This document shows positions 33,371 through 44,157 of a DNA stretch of 64,000 nucleotides, piece after piece; position 1 is the stretch's first letter; each line of letters opens with the position of its first letter. Both the position numbers and the translations under genes were made by a program. The stretch is from Diadophis punctatus similis. Its lineage: Eukaryota; Chordata; Lepidosauria; Squamata; Dipsadidae. The DNA lies in assembly GCA_023053685.1 (NCBI GenBank), contig JALIGW010000003.1, positions 52,751,496 to 52,815,495 on the forward strand, read 5' to 3'. The notes beneath the pieces are model-generated. The model had not been told where the DNA came from. It saw only the letters and a program-made list of their open reading frames with translations, and ran no database searches.

Positions 33371-33619
33371 CTACACTGGTATTTTATTAAATAATATATT
33401 ACTACACCATTTGGTTCAGAATACTTTTTTCCTTGTTTTCCTCCTCTAAAATCTAGGTGCGTCTTTTACGTCGGTGTGTCTTATACTCCGAAAAATACGG
33501 TATCTATTTGCATTTGCATGCTTTCAAACTGCTAGGTGGGCAGGAACTGGGGCAGGAACAGAAGCTCATCCCATTGCGCAGCGCTTGGGTCTCGAACCTG
33601 GGCAGTCAGCTTTCATGTC

Positions 33620-34620
33620 CTCTCACTAGGTATAAGTTGACATAATTTTATGACAAGCATCTTACACAATTTTATGTATGTTAACTAGACCTGCAGATAT
33701 CTATTGGTCAAAAACATTTTAACTTGTAATTCCACTATCTTCTACCCTGTGCCACCATTCTCTCCAGCATCTCTTTTTCAGAATTTTGGCTAACATTATT
33801 TTGGCAAACTTGAGAATATTTAATGTTTAAATGTTGCATATATTTCATTTCTAGTTTTGGTTGGGGATACTTTTTCTCCTACCTTTAAGCAAGCATTGAT
33901 CCCAACCCTCCATTTAGTTAAGGGCTTAGGAGCATGCATTCTGAAAATTACATGCAATCCCCAGCCTTCTCCTGCCCCAGTCTTACAAACTTCATCAGTT
34001 GATTGCATAGTTTTCTGTCATTTTGATCAAGAAATATATTTACATTTAGGGTAAATTTTTTGGGGGGTAAAATAGGTTTCATGTAGCTTTTCTTAAAAAA
34101 AAATCAAAGCTTTTTTTAAAAAAAAATTCATTTAAAGATGAAACCGAACATGGTCGAATCAGTATAAATGTATCAAAATGTAAAACAGAGAGCTGCAGAA
34201 TTATAGCCAGAAAAAAATAATGGAAAAGGTATCATTGCTAAACTTTTAGAAGTCAGTCAGGAATCATTAGGTTTCCTGAAAGAAGCAATTCTGAAATTTT
34301 AGTGCCACGTTTAAATAGTTGCCCTATGAAAGTAATACCTGAACAGGGTGAGAGTATCATATGTCAGCCTTCCACAATTGAAGTATTCTCCCAGAATTCT
34401 CAACAATTGCCATGCAGGCTAATGAGCTGCCGGCTGAAGTAGTATCTGGAAGGCTTATCTTTTTGGAACATTCTCTACTTTGTTGTCAAAATCCAGAAAA
34501 CTGTAATCATCTCACCCACAATGTCATCATAAAGTCTAGTAAAGCTGTATCATGGCCGAATGATGTAACAAGTCCATAGTTCCTTCACCTGACCCCAAAG
34601 TAAGCACACAATTTACTCAT
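33620..34620. other. Unique AT-rich DNA, nothing recognised
   Basis: No repeat or exon supported. Confidence 0.5.
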
Positions 34621-34636
34621 TAAAAATGTGTGAAGA

Positions 34637-35343
34637 AGATTTAATTAAGAAAATTTTGGATTGTGCTGAGCTGAATAGAGTAACAATGAAAATCAAAGAT
34701 AAAGAGGACTCAGAATATTATAATGTTTGGATGAAATTTTACAGTTGGTTGGAGAATGAATATAGTTGAAAGTTAAGATAGAACAGTTATTGTGTATAAA
34801 AGGCAAGAAAATGAACATAGATAAATAACCCAGATGACAAAATTGTTTATGGATAAGGAAGTGGCACTATAGTAATATAAAAATATACCTAGAAATAATT
34901 AATTTGAAATAAATTTTTAACACAGGATAGATTCGAAAACAACAATTTAAAATGTAAGTTGAGGAGATGTATTGGCTGTCTATCTGTTAAAATAGATTAA
35001 AAATAAACACACTCAGGAAAGGAGAAGGAGGAGGAAAAGGAAGTAGTAGGGAGGAGAAAAGGGAAGAATGTAGGTAGGGGAGGAGAAGGAAGGTAAGAGT
35101 GAGAAGCAGATAGATGGAAGAAGGGGTAGTAGGAGAGGGGAGAGAAGGAGGAAGAAAGTAGAAGGAGGGGAGAAGGATAGAGGGAAGGGAGTGATTGGAT
35201 TTGATATGTAGGATAGATAGGCAATTTAGTAATGTTACTGGATGTACAAAAAAATTATGTTAAATTTTTGATAATATACAGTATTATGGTATATGTATTG
35301 ATGTCTATGTGAAGAATGTTAAAAGAAAATAAAAAATTGGGAA
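34637..35343 (+). mobile_element. 5'-truncated L1-like LINE with 15-bp target duplication
   Basis: AAAAATGTGTGAAGA flanks both sides (34622-34636 and 35344-35358). The 5' part translates as DLIKKILDCAELNRVTMKI and NVWMKFYSWLENEYS, like L1 ORF2 C-termini. The 3' UTR holds a long G-rich purine tract (35010-35200), another L1 habit, and ends in AAAATAAAAAATTGGG and A-runs. Confidence 0.85.
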
Positions 35344-35359
35344 AAAAATGTGTGAAGAT

Positions 35360-37400
35360 GACTATTGCTTGCCTCAGCGAAGTGCTCTGCATTTCGGGAG
35401 TATTGTCATTTGCCTCCTTATAGACACTTTGTGCCACCACAAAACCTTGCCTGATGGTTCCAATATCCAAAAGAAGCTGCTGAAACTACCAGGTGAGGCC
35501 TGAAAACCTAACAGGATGGCTGCCTTGTTTTGTTTCAGAAATGAAGGGACTTCTGACTTCTGTGTGTTTCAAAATGGAGTCTCACTGAAGGGAAACTTCT
35601 CATCAACCTCTGAATCATGATTCTGGAGTTTTGCCTAGCCTTCCGTTCAGTTCACATCCACAAAAATGCTAATTTTGTCTTGCCAATTAAATCTGGTGTT
35701 CTACCTAAATCTAAATAAGAGTGATCCCATGTATTGGGGCAAGAGACTTAGAAAAGACTGATTTTGTACGGATAGCAAATAATATGTAATCAGGCTTTTC
35801 TAAAATAGTCACTGTTCATAAAAGAAGGAAAACATAAGTCACAGGAAAGGACTCTCTGCACAACCTATCAAACGGGATGTGTAAAGCCATCTCCAACTGA
35901 GGGAAATAACAAGCTTTATGCCGCTTTCATGCCTTCTGACTATATCTTGCCAGAGGGGCTTCTGCAGGTATAAAAATATTGGTTATACCTTATAGCAGCT
36001 CATGTTATTAGTATGGTTGTAGATGTAATATGATTTACTGATGTTTTTTTATTTCCCACCGGCCTGATATCAATATATTTATACCACAAGAGTGGCCAAT
36101 AAATTTCTCTTATGAATCCAGTTATATGCTACTGACTATTTATCATTTTTATTATGAGGTCACCACTTAAAGGTGTAACATGATTTTATAGCTAATTTGT
36201 GACCGCTTCCAAAATAATACATGGTCACTCATGAACTATTCACCTCCATTTCTGATATTTGTCATCCTCTACCTTCTTTCTCTTCCACCCCAAAAGCATA
36301 TGGTCTCCAGAATCCAAGCACGGCATCCCTTTTTTCACTGTTTTCTCTAGTGTGGAATCTAAAAATGCAGGAAATAATGAGTTGCACTTGATGATTTTTG
36401 TAGAATTCCTCAGTAGCATACTGTAATGATCAAGTTTTGGATCAACTTCACTATATCAGAAACTCGGAAGATATATTTTATGGCTTTTCCTTGTACAAAT
36501 GTTAAAGTGGGATTTTTAAAAAGGATAATGTTTATTAGAAAATGTCTCCGACCTCATAATATGTTGAACAATGTAGCACTATTGCAAACTATTTTTCTTA
36601 GCACCAGCTCATAATTTCTTCTTTCTCAAGAGCTACGAAGGATAGTCAAGATATTACAGTGACAAAAATCTGTTTCTTTTCCATGATTTTTCATTGTGTA
36701 TTCCAAAACCTACAAAAAGGACAGGTATAGATGCAATAAAATACATTATTGATATTACATCTGGATGGTTTTTTTTAAACATTCTCCTATATGTGGGCAA
36801 GGAAAACATTAACAGTTTGGTGAGGATAAAACTGTTTATTTTATAGGGATTGGAATGCAATTCATGTTGCCATTTAAATAATGCAAGAGATTTGCAAATG
36901 AATTGAAGAACTCATGATCCAAAACTTATGTCAGCTCGGATGAACATATTGAAAAGAAATCTGAAAAATTATTTTTTTAAAAAAGTCTGAACCACATACT
37001 GAAATTTCAGGGACACCAGTTGGCCCAGTGCAAGCTGCTTCACAAAATGTACCATTCCTCATCGAAAGATATGACCCACTATCCCTTATGTCCATCCATG
37101 AAGATTCAGAAGGATACAAATTTGATCTAACCAGGACCACAGTTGTAACCCAGGAGAAATCAAGGAGAGAAAGAGAATAAGTCAATAAACAGACATATTG
37201 ACATCGATCCAGTCTACCAATCACTGAGAACGAAAGAACTGCATCAACCGCAATCCCAAAGATAGCATTTAAAACAAACAAGCAGGCATCCCACCACACA
37301 ACAACAAAAATCATAACCCATCAGCTCACAAGAAATTGGACCACATCTCAGTAACAACAACCAGCCAATCTAAAAGCCGAAACCGGACCATGACTCAGAA
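35360..37400. other. Unique DNA, nothing firmly recognised
   Basis: AT-rich. The 127-codon minus frame at 36931-37314 has no domain I know. The last part (about 36930-37490) may be the body of the retroelement whose end is at 37488. Confidence 0.4.
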
Positions 37401-37575
37401 GTATCTGAACAAACAACACTAATTTACATCACATAAAAAGGTATTTAAAGGCCAGTGTTCTGACAGACAGACACAATTCAAAGCACATTGATGATGTCTC
37501 CTCGAATGGTGACGAAACGTTTGCAGCCAAATTGCCAAGCATGGAGCTCAGAACAAGAGCCTAAGTACTATTCCT
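37400..37575 (+). mobile_element. Retroelement end, possibly Penelope-like
   Basis: ACATAAAAAGGTATTTAAAG, then GACAGACAGACAC, the hammerhead-like boxes at 37488-37518 and GCATGGAGCTCAGAAC. Related text occurs at 11726-11868 and 43612-43680. Penelope-like elements are known to carry hammerhead ribozymes in their terminal repeats, and that is the only reason for the name. Confidence 0.4.
37488..37518 (+). ncRNA. Hammerhead-ribozyme-like core, variant
   Basis: TTGATGA (37488-37494, canonical CTGATGA) is followed by GTCTCC (37496-37501), a short loop, GGTGAC (37508-37513, pairs 5 of 6) and GAAAC (37514-37518). Order and spacing fit the two conserved boxes around stem II. Stem III and the cleavage site are not resolved, and the first box has C changed to T, which would be expected to impair catalysis. 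Confidence 0.3.
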
Positions 37576-37687
37576 CTATTTAACTAAAATCTGCCATATT
37601 CCTCTTCCCTTGATCTGCATCAGATATTGCAAATTGTGTTATCTAGTAAAAAAGCTCTCTTATTTTTATTCTTTCTTGGTCAATAAG

Positions 37688-37798
37688 TAATAGCAATAGC
37701 ACTTAAACTTATATACTGCTTCATAGTACTTTACAGCCCTCTCTAAGTGGTTTACAGAGGCAGCATATTGCCCCCAACAATCTGGGTCCTAATGGATG
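37688..37798 (-). mobile_element. SINE fragment (MIR/L2-tailed family), 3' half
   Basis: AGCAATAGCACTTAAACTTA, TTACAGCCCTCTCTAAG and CCCCAACAATCTGGGTCC are the reverse complement of the 3' half. The tRNA head is missing. Confidence 0.85.
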
Positions 37799-38093
37799 TT
37801 GGTATGGTTTTTTTTTTAAAAAAAAACAATAAGTATTGTTTAGTCTTCTTTACAAAGGATCTGCTGGTTGGTAACCCTTAGAATAGAATATACGTCCAGT
37901 GAATAAATGTAATAACAATAATAAAGTTATCCTCTTTAAGCTATTTCATCATGAGCAACCCAGTTCAAAATAACATTGTCATTACACATAAGCTTTATTT
38001 AATTAAGTGACTTCCACATGAACTAAAGGCCACCAACCTGAATGGCTATGTAGAGCAAATGGATGTAGGTCAAGGCTACACATGGCTAGCAGT

Positions 38094-38431
38094 CAGGGGT
38101 GGGTTCTAACTTACCTCGCTGCCGGTTCGCTTCCTCCTGCGCCGCGTGGCTGCGCCTCATGGGCGCACGTGTGCTTTACCCGCGCACTCATGCACAGTGG
38201 CAAAAAGCCAAAAATAAGATAGCGACTGTATGCACAATGCTGGAAACTCGACTTCTGCGCATGCTCAGAAAAAAAAATTCAAAAAAAAAATTCAAAAAAA
38301 ATTCAAAAAAAATATGGCGGCACCCACGGACCGGCATCGACCAAACTGGATCTGTGATGCCATCATGACATCATCAGCGGGTTGCTACCGGTTCGAGCAA
38401 ACCGGTCCAAACCGGGAGGAACCCACCACTG
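38094..38431. mobile_element. hAT MITE, ACCGGT family, 338 bp
   Basis: Ends CAGGGGTGGGTTCTAAC and GAGGAACCCACCACTG; perfect 8-bp duplication CTAGCAGT at 38086-38093 and 38432-38439. An A-rich slippage block sits near 38268-38312. Confidence 0.93.
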
Positions 38432-38823
38432 CTAGCAGTCCTTATTAGCTTATATTATATTCAGTAGCAAAGACACTAGGTCTTCCAGTTGTCTTGCAAG
38501 TTGTTAGGCAAAGGACAGAAGAAGGGTGATATAGCCATCCTGTCTTGCTGCAGTAAAAAATGATACCAGATGTCAAGACTCTAGAGAGTGTGCAGAGAAG
38601 AGCAAGAAAAATTATTAGGTGACTGAAGGCTAAAACATACGATGAATAGTTGCAGGAACTGAGTGTGTCTAATGAAGAGAAGGACTGGGGGAACATGATA
38701 GCAGTCTTTCAATACTTTGGGGGCTATCACAGAGAGGAGGGGTCAAGCTATTCTCCAAAGCTCCTGAGAGCAGGACAAGAAGTAACTGATGGAAGCTTAT
38801 CAAGGAGAGATCCAACATAGAAC

Positions 38824-39459
38824 TGTAGAAAGTCAGCACCTACCCCCCAGAAGAATGAAATATTTTGGGAAATATTAAAAAGGGTAGAATATTATATTTC
38901 CCTAAAGGAGAAATGGGGAAACATGTTCTCAAAGACAGAAAGCAGACTCAGTCTTTCTTAATAGCCCCCAACAGATATTTTGTGCCCATTAAGAAAGATT
39001 GGAGCAGCCTATTCAGAAACCAGCCCCAGTTTCCCAGCCCCAAGCAGAAACTGAGGAGGCCAACTTTTAGAAATGCAGATTTGGTAATTCATTCAGAAAG
39101 ACTGGGTCAAGACAGAAACTCCGATAAGCAACAAACAAAAGGTTGGCAAAATTAGCTCAGACAAATACCTAGGATTTGCATTTCCTCTTTTGCCTATAGC
39201 TATGACCCCTACATGACTCCATAGGAATCTGACAACAGCCAATAGAATATTAAAGGACATGTTCTTGCACAGGAACAGGAAACTCAAATACAAAGCCCAA
39301 AGAAGATATATATTAAAAAAGCCCACTCTCAACTCCATTTTGTCAGCTGCCCAGAACCACCATTTGCTTCATCAATAAACCATCTTTCCAATCAGCCTCC
39401 ATGTTTCCAGTGTCTTTCTCCCAGTTTGGAGCTGAACCAGATGGATTTTTCTTCCAACA
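38824..39459. mobile_element. Solo LTR of an endogenous retrovirus, 636 bp
   Basis: Starts TGTAGAAAGTC and ends CTTCCAACA (TG...CA with short inverted ends). It is flanked by the 4-bp duplication GAAC (38820-38823 and 39460-39463). CR1 sequence continues on each side. A CCAAT-like GCCAATAG lies near 39240 and AATAAA at 39374-39379, giving a U3-R-U5 order on the plus strand. No internal coding region remains, so this is a recombined solo LTR. A 4-bp duplication fits class I (gammaretrovirus-like) elements. Confidence 0.75.
39374..39379 (+). terminator. LTR polyadenylation signal
   Basis: AATAAA about 80 bp before the LTR end, with the pyrimidine-rich CAGTGTCTTTCTCCC downstream. This is the expected position at the R/U5 side. 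Confidence 0.5.
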
Positions 39460-39589
39460 GAACTAAGGAGGAATGAGAACAATGAGAACAATTAATCAGA
39501 ATGGCTTGCCTCCAGAAGTTGTGGGTGCTCCATCACTGAAGGGTTTTTAAGAAGACATTGGGCAGCCATTTGTCTGGAACCATATAGGG

Positions 39590-39966
39590 CAGTGGTGGCG
39601 AACCTTTTTCGGCTCGCGTGCCAAAAAGGGGGGTGGCGCGCTCGAGCGCGCTCGCGTGCCCACACCCATTCCCCCCCCCACGCATGCACACAACACCCCC
39701 CCATGCTGCCCCCTGCACATGCGCACACACCCCCACCCCCGCACAAAGGCTTACCGGAGCCTGGGACGACGAAACCGGCAAACCGGAAGTGCGAAAAAAC
39801 GCACTTCCGGTTTGCCGGTATGCTGTTTTTTGCACTCCGGAGGGTTCAGGGAAGCTCCCTGAAGCTCCGGAATGCAAAAAACTACAAAACAGACAAACCG
39901 GAAGTGCCGGCTTCTATGGCTCCGCGTGCCACCTCTGGCACGCGTGCCATAGGTTCGCCACCACGG
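39590..39966. mobile_element. hAT MITE (CAGTGGTGGCGAACC ends), 377 bp
   Basis: Ends CAGTGGTGGCGAACC and GGTTCGCCACCACGG; perfect 8-bp duplication ATATAGGG at 39582-39589 and 39967-39974. The interior is C-rich with ACACCCCC runs and has inverted AAACCGGAAGTGCG / CGCACTTCCGGTTT text at 39779-39815, which contains ETS-like CCGGAAGT cores. Confidence 0.93.
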
Positions 39967-40064
39967 ATATAGGGTCTCCTGCTTAAGCAGGAGGTTAGAC
40001 TAGAAGACCTTCAAGATCCCTTCCATTACTCTGTTATTCTGTGGTTATTCCATTATACTTAACG

Positions 40065-41095
40065 TTTGAATTGAGTACTTAATGTGTGTTAGATAACTAG
40101 TTAATGGATTTTTTCTTCTTCTGTAACTGTAAAATCTTCATAACATGTCATTTTTCTTTTTTAAAAAAAGCTGGAATTAATAGTGATCTTGGTGAGGCAG
40201 CTGAATTATAAACAATAAGATAAAATTTGATGTAGATGTTACAATGTGAGGAATCCCATGAACTGTTATGCTGAAGACAATGCTTTGTTATAAATGAGAT
40301 AAATTAGTTTTAGAAACAAAGCATTTCTGAAAATTCTTCAGGATGAAAACTGTAAGAATTTCAAGTTCCCTTAGGCAAAGCATAAATCATCATCACTGTT
40401 ATTTAATACAATACAAAAATATGTTATTCTGACAATAAAATGAGAAATACCTAAACAAAGTTTGACATTTCTTAGAGAAAGAATTTTAGGATATTCAATG
40501 TGTTTTTTTCCAGTAAAGGATGTCACTACTGTGACTAACATGTTTACATTTTATTTATTGCCTGCTTCTCATATATTTAATATAATCCCAAAGCAGGGGT
40601 ACCAAGTTGAATTAAAACCATAAAACCATACAGAATTTCAACATTACTACAAAAATAAGACAGATGGCATTAATTGCTTCCTGTAATTCTCTCACAATTC
40701 TGCAACATACAATTCTGCAATGCACACAATATTATCTTTTATTACCAATGGTTGATCTAGTCTACTTCAGCTTAAAATAACCTATTTCTACCTGGAGCTT
40801 TGTAGTTCATGAAACTAACTCAATGCAACATATACCTTGAGTATGAGATGCACTATGGAGAACTTTCTTTATAACTGAATCACCCCACCTTCTTCCTTGA
40901 ATGATGATGTCTCATTTCAAAGTCAAATTAGAATGGTTAGCATGTATGTGTCTATGTGTATCTGTCTGTTTGGTAACCCCATAACTGTGAATTGGTTTTC
41001 CTGGGGGGTGCTAGATTGCAAATAAGGAGAACCAAGGTAGTGTCCAACTTGAGTCATCCTAATACAGTGAGTCTGAAATGTTAGGTCAAACAGGG
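40065..41095. other. Unique AT-rich DNA with a faint LINE-like tail near 40545-40670
   Basis: TTTTATTTATTGCCTGCTTC and the following text resemble a reversed L2-type tail, too weak to call. Otherwise nothing. Confidence 0.4.
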
Positions 41096-41097
41096 TT

Positions 41098-42125
41098 AAT
41101 AGAATAGAATAGAATAGAATTCTTTATTGGTATGATCAAGTATGATTGAACACACAAGGAATTTGTCTTAAGTGTATATGCTCTCAGTGTATGATGTTCG
41201 TCCATCGTATTCGAAGAGGACCTTGACATCTATCAATTGGGGGGGATGTCAAGACTTGCACGTGAATTGGATTAAAGTGAGGGAGAGGTGCGCATAGTCA
41301 GCCTCACTCTCTCTTCCCAGATTCCATCTTGCTCCAAATAGCAGGACAAGAGTCGAGACAGTTGGAGATGGGCTGGGCGCAGTGGTTGACCAGGGCGTCT
41401 TTTGTGTCTTGCCGTGCTCTTAGCGTACCACATCGCTTGCAGAGACCACCTTCATGACCCTATTCTAGTAGATTTCATCCGTTCAGTCCACCAGAATCTG
41501 TCTTCACATGCTCGGGATAGACAAGTCCCTATCTCACCGAAGGTCGATGACCCAACGGCTACTCTCAACCTGGTTTGGCCAGCCTGTTGAAGCTGTTGCT
41601 TGGGTTGTGGCTGCTGCGCATGCTACAGCTGCTAGGAGCCACAGGTGAGAACTGAGTGACAGGTGGGGACCAAGGGTGAACGAGCTGCCCTAAAAGCTAC
41701 CCTAAAATGAACTGCCGTAAAAGGACACTACACCAGAGGTGCTACCCCTCCCTGAGCACCCCATACACCCCTCTCAGTGTATATGCTCCCAGTGTACATA
41801 AGGAGAATAAAATACATTCATCAAGAATAAAAAGATACAACACTTAGTGATAGTCAGGGTTACTAATAAGCTATCAAATCATACTAGGAAACAAATAAAA
41901 ACAATATAATTGAAAGATACAAGCAACATGGTTATAGTAATAAGTGGGAAGAGATAGATACTAGTAAGGAAGAGAAGAAGAATAGTAATACAGTCTTAGT
42001 AAATTATTTGATAGTGTTGTGGGAATTAGTTGTTAAGCAGAGTGATGGCATTCAGGGGAAAACTGTCTTTGTGTCTAGTTGTTTTGGTGTGCAGTGCAGT
42101 GTAAAGAGCACTATACACACCAATG
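41098..42125 (-). mobile_element. CR1-L3 LINE 3' UTR with (AATAG)n tail, interrupted
   Basis: AGAATAGAATAGAATAGAAT followed by TCTTTATTGGTATGATCAAG is the reverse complement of the L3-type end, shared with 46888 and 61338. The UTR continues after a 585-bp insertion (41193-41777) through ACAAGCAACATGGTTATAG and GCAGAGTGATGGCATTCAGG to about 42125. Confidence 0.85.
41193..41777. mobile_element. Unclassified 585-bp insertion in the CR1-L3 UTR
   Basis: TGTATATGCTCTCAGTGTAT (41173-41192) and TGTATATGCTCCCAGTGTAC (41778-41797) flank a block absent from the other L3 copies. This fits a 19-20 bp target duplication with one or two changes. The insert begins GATGTTCGTCCATCGTATTC and has no poly-A tail. 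I do not recognise its family. Confidence 0.6.
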
Positions 42126-42129
42126 TGAC

Positions 42130-43605
42130 TTTAGATAGATAATGGCATCTTGTAGTTCATTAAATCCTGAAGGGTGGAGGTATAAATGGTGACAGGAATT
42201 TTCTAGGACAGCAGAACAAGTCAAAATGGCACAATATTGCCCAACAAACTACCTAATAGGAAAAAAAGCAAAACCTAGAACAGAAAGTTCATCCCCTGTT
42301 TCTTTGGGGGTCAGGGGAGTTGACTGTTACGGACTTTTAATGGGTCCAGAAGTCCTTAGAAAGAATAAGTGACTCTGGTCCTATTTAAAGCCAGAAACAA
42401 GTTGACCAATTGCTGCTGTGTTTTACTTCAGGGTATTCTTTTCAGGCAGAAGGAGAGAGGAAAAGATCAGCCTATAATGGTGTGCCTGGCTTGAAAACTC
42501 CATTTTGGACCGTGGAGAGTCATATTTCAGAGAGTATTGATCAGACTGCAGTTTGTGTTTCCTTGCGTCCATGATCCTGTTTGCAGCCCTGTAAAATAAT
42601 AATAGTACTCGTGTCAGTGAGGTAATTACCATTGATCTAACACACTGTGACAAATTTTTCAGTCATGCCACTTGATTCATACTTAAAGTTATGGCACTGC
42701 TGACTGCTCCTTAAATAATTGAAGGATGCCCTTTGTAAATCAGTGGGCTCTCCCCCCCAAAAGTGGCAGTTCCTTTTTGGTTGAAAGCTTGTTACCTAGC
42801 TTCATCATGGATTTGCAAATTAAAGAGACAGGCTGTTAGCATCACATGTAGCTTTTTGAAGATGCTAATATTGTTGGAGCTGACAAATCATTTATGACAG
42901 TTTGCAAAACTACAGGGCAAGACAGCTATGACATTTCAGCTGCTTCTACTGAATGAACAACCAAGAGCTCAATGCAGCAAGAATATGTGAAATTTCTCAG
43001 CCGTAGGTTTTGCTCTTGGAAAACCTACAATTTTCATGACCTCTTCTGTATCAGACTATGGTACAGGATAAAAAAAGAGGGTTCACTTATGCTCTCCCCC
43101 CCCAATCTATAAAACTAGACCTAATAAGAATCTAATCATAATTTATTACCTGAAACTAGCATGCGGTTCACATAAAGAAATGGATTCTTCATTGTGTTGA
43201 AAAGTGGAAACATCGATTCCCACCATGCTAGCCTCCAATTCTCTGAATTTCCAAATTCTGACAATTTCTCACCTCCCTTCCTAAATCTCAGTGAAGGAGC
43301 AAAATCCAAGATCTCATGTAATCTTTGAGAACCCAGACTATAGTTCCCACAATAATTCCATAATGTTTCCTCAAACTGCAAGATGTTAATACACGTATGC
43401 ACATCATGTAAGATTATGTACTTTTAATTAAAGTGACATTAAATCAAGTGGTTGTCCCAGCTTTGCCCACTTTTTTGCACAGCTCCCAGCCCTTCACCCA
43501 AAAGCTGTGTTTAGTAGCCTTCCATAATATTTGCCCCTATTCTTCAATTGGTAGAAGTAATAGAAAAATAGAAATGCCACAGGGAGGGCTTTCCCTGTGA
43601 GGTCC
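42130..43605. other. Unique DNA, possible conserved noncoding sequence near 42780-43060
   Basis: No repeat ends found. 42790-43060 is complex, AT-rich text (CACATGTAGCTTTTTGAAGA and AAATCATTTATGACAG). No exon supported. Confidence 0.35.
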
Positions 43606-43611
43606 TTGTTA

Positions 43612-43680
43612 CTCTCTTGAGGTTGGTTGTTTTCTTGCAGACCTTTCATTATCCAAATTAGGTAATATCATCAGTGCACA
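43612..43680 (-). ncRNA. Hammerhead-like core in a retroelement end
   Basis: On the minus strand a perfect CTGATGA (43668-43674) is followed by TATTACC, a loop, GGATAA and TGAAA (43667 down to 43642). ATTACC pairs with GGATAAT with one bulge. The next text is GGTCTGCAAGAAAACAACC, as in the copies at 11.8 and 37.5 kb. The base after GAAA is G rather than C. Stem III and the cleavage site are not resolved. Confidence 0.35.
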
Positions 43681-43929
43681 TAGAAGAAAATGAAACCTTC
43701 AAATGGGTTATCCCTGAATATACAGGTGACAATATCTACTTTAAAAAATATTTAGGCAATTGATAATTTTGTGGATGGCATCATACTTCTTCTGGGTGTC
43801 AGGGAACAACGGAAACACTCCTGGTTATGTTCCTTTGAAAAACAACAATCGCTTTCACAGCACCTGTTGCAGTTATGGAAAATATGGTGCATTGCTGAGT
43901 TACTGTTGGATAATCAGGAGCAGAATAAG

Positions 43930-44157
43930 AGCGGCTCAGTGGTCTAGTGGTGAAGACTCTCGCCCTCCCACTCAGAAGGTGGAGAGTTCAATCCTAGGCA
44001 GCGGCAAATGTTTCTCTATCAGGGCACAGAGGGAAAATATCTGCTGTGAACTCTGTGTAGGCATCAGGAAGGGCATCCAGCCAGTAATGCTCAGCTCCAT
44101 TCAGCCACCCTGTCTTCAACCCGAATAAAGGGAGTTAAAGGGTTGTAAAAAGAGAAA
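43930..44157 (+). mobile_element. tRNA-derived SINE with RTE-like tail
   Basis: The head GCGGCTCAGTGGTCTAGTGG has an A-box-like start and GGAGAGTTCAATCC a B-box-like block. The 3' part GGCATCAGGAAGGGCATCCA resembles the ends of RTE-clade LINEs. It closes near AAAGGGTTGTAAAAAGAGA. Confidence 0.7.

Larger units (their letters stand above)
32805..33500. mobile_element. TA-target MITE (CCGTATTTTTT ends), 696 bp
   Basis: Begins CCGTATTTTTTGGAGTATAA after TA (32803-32804) and ends CTTATACTCCGAAAAATACGG before TA (33501-33502). The host SINE is continuous across it. It contains fragments of hAT family A and a minisatellite, so it also took insertions. Confidence 0.9.
32627..33615 (-). mobile_element. 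Sauria-type tRNA SINE, split by a MITE
   Basis: Plus-strand text GTGTCCGACTCTAGGGCGCA, GGTCATGTGGCCAGCATAGC, GGAACACTGTTACCTTCCCA and, after the insertion, TATTTGCATTTGCATGC and ATTGCGCAGCGCTTGG is the reverse complement of the squamate Sauria SINE body. The 3' tail starts at GGTAAAC (32627). A 696-bp TA-target MITE (32805-33500) separates the two parts. The tRNA head end is near 33600-33615 and degraded. Confidence 0.8.
38565..40060 (+). mobile_element. CR1 LINE 3' part, split by a solo LTR and a hAT MITE
   Basis: GTCAAGACTCTAGAGAGTGTG to GATCCAACATAGAAC (38565-38823), AACAATTAATCAGAATGG to ATTTGTCTGGAACCATATAGGG (39464-39589) and CTCCTGCTTAAGCAGGAGG to ATTACTCTGTTATTCTGTGG (39975-40050) together reconstruct the CR1 C-terminus and 3' end seen at 17.2-17.8 kb. 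The 3' terminus keeps the TTATTCTGTG-type CR1 motif. Two later insertions interrupt it. Confidence 0.88.

Noticed and set aside
36931..37314. 127-codon minus frame resembling a membrane protein
   Set aside because: No homologous domain recognised, upstream of a retroelement end, no splice or promoter context.
43930..44000. tRNA gene at the SINE head
   Set aside because: A- and B-box-like text is present but no cloverleaf is intact and it continues into a SINE body.
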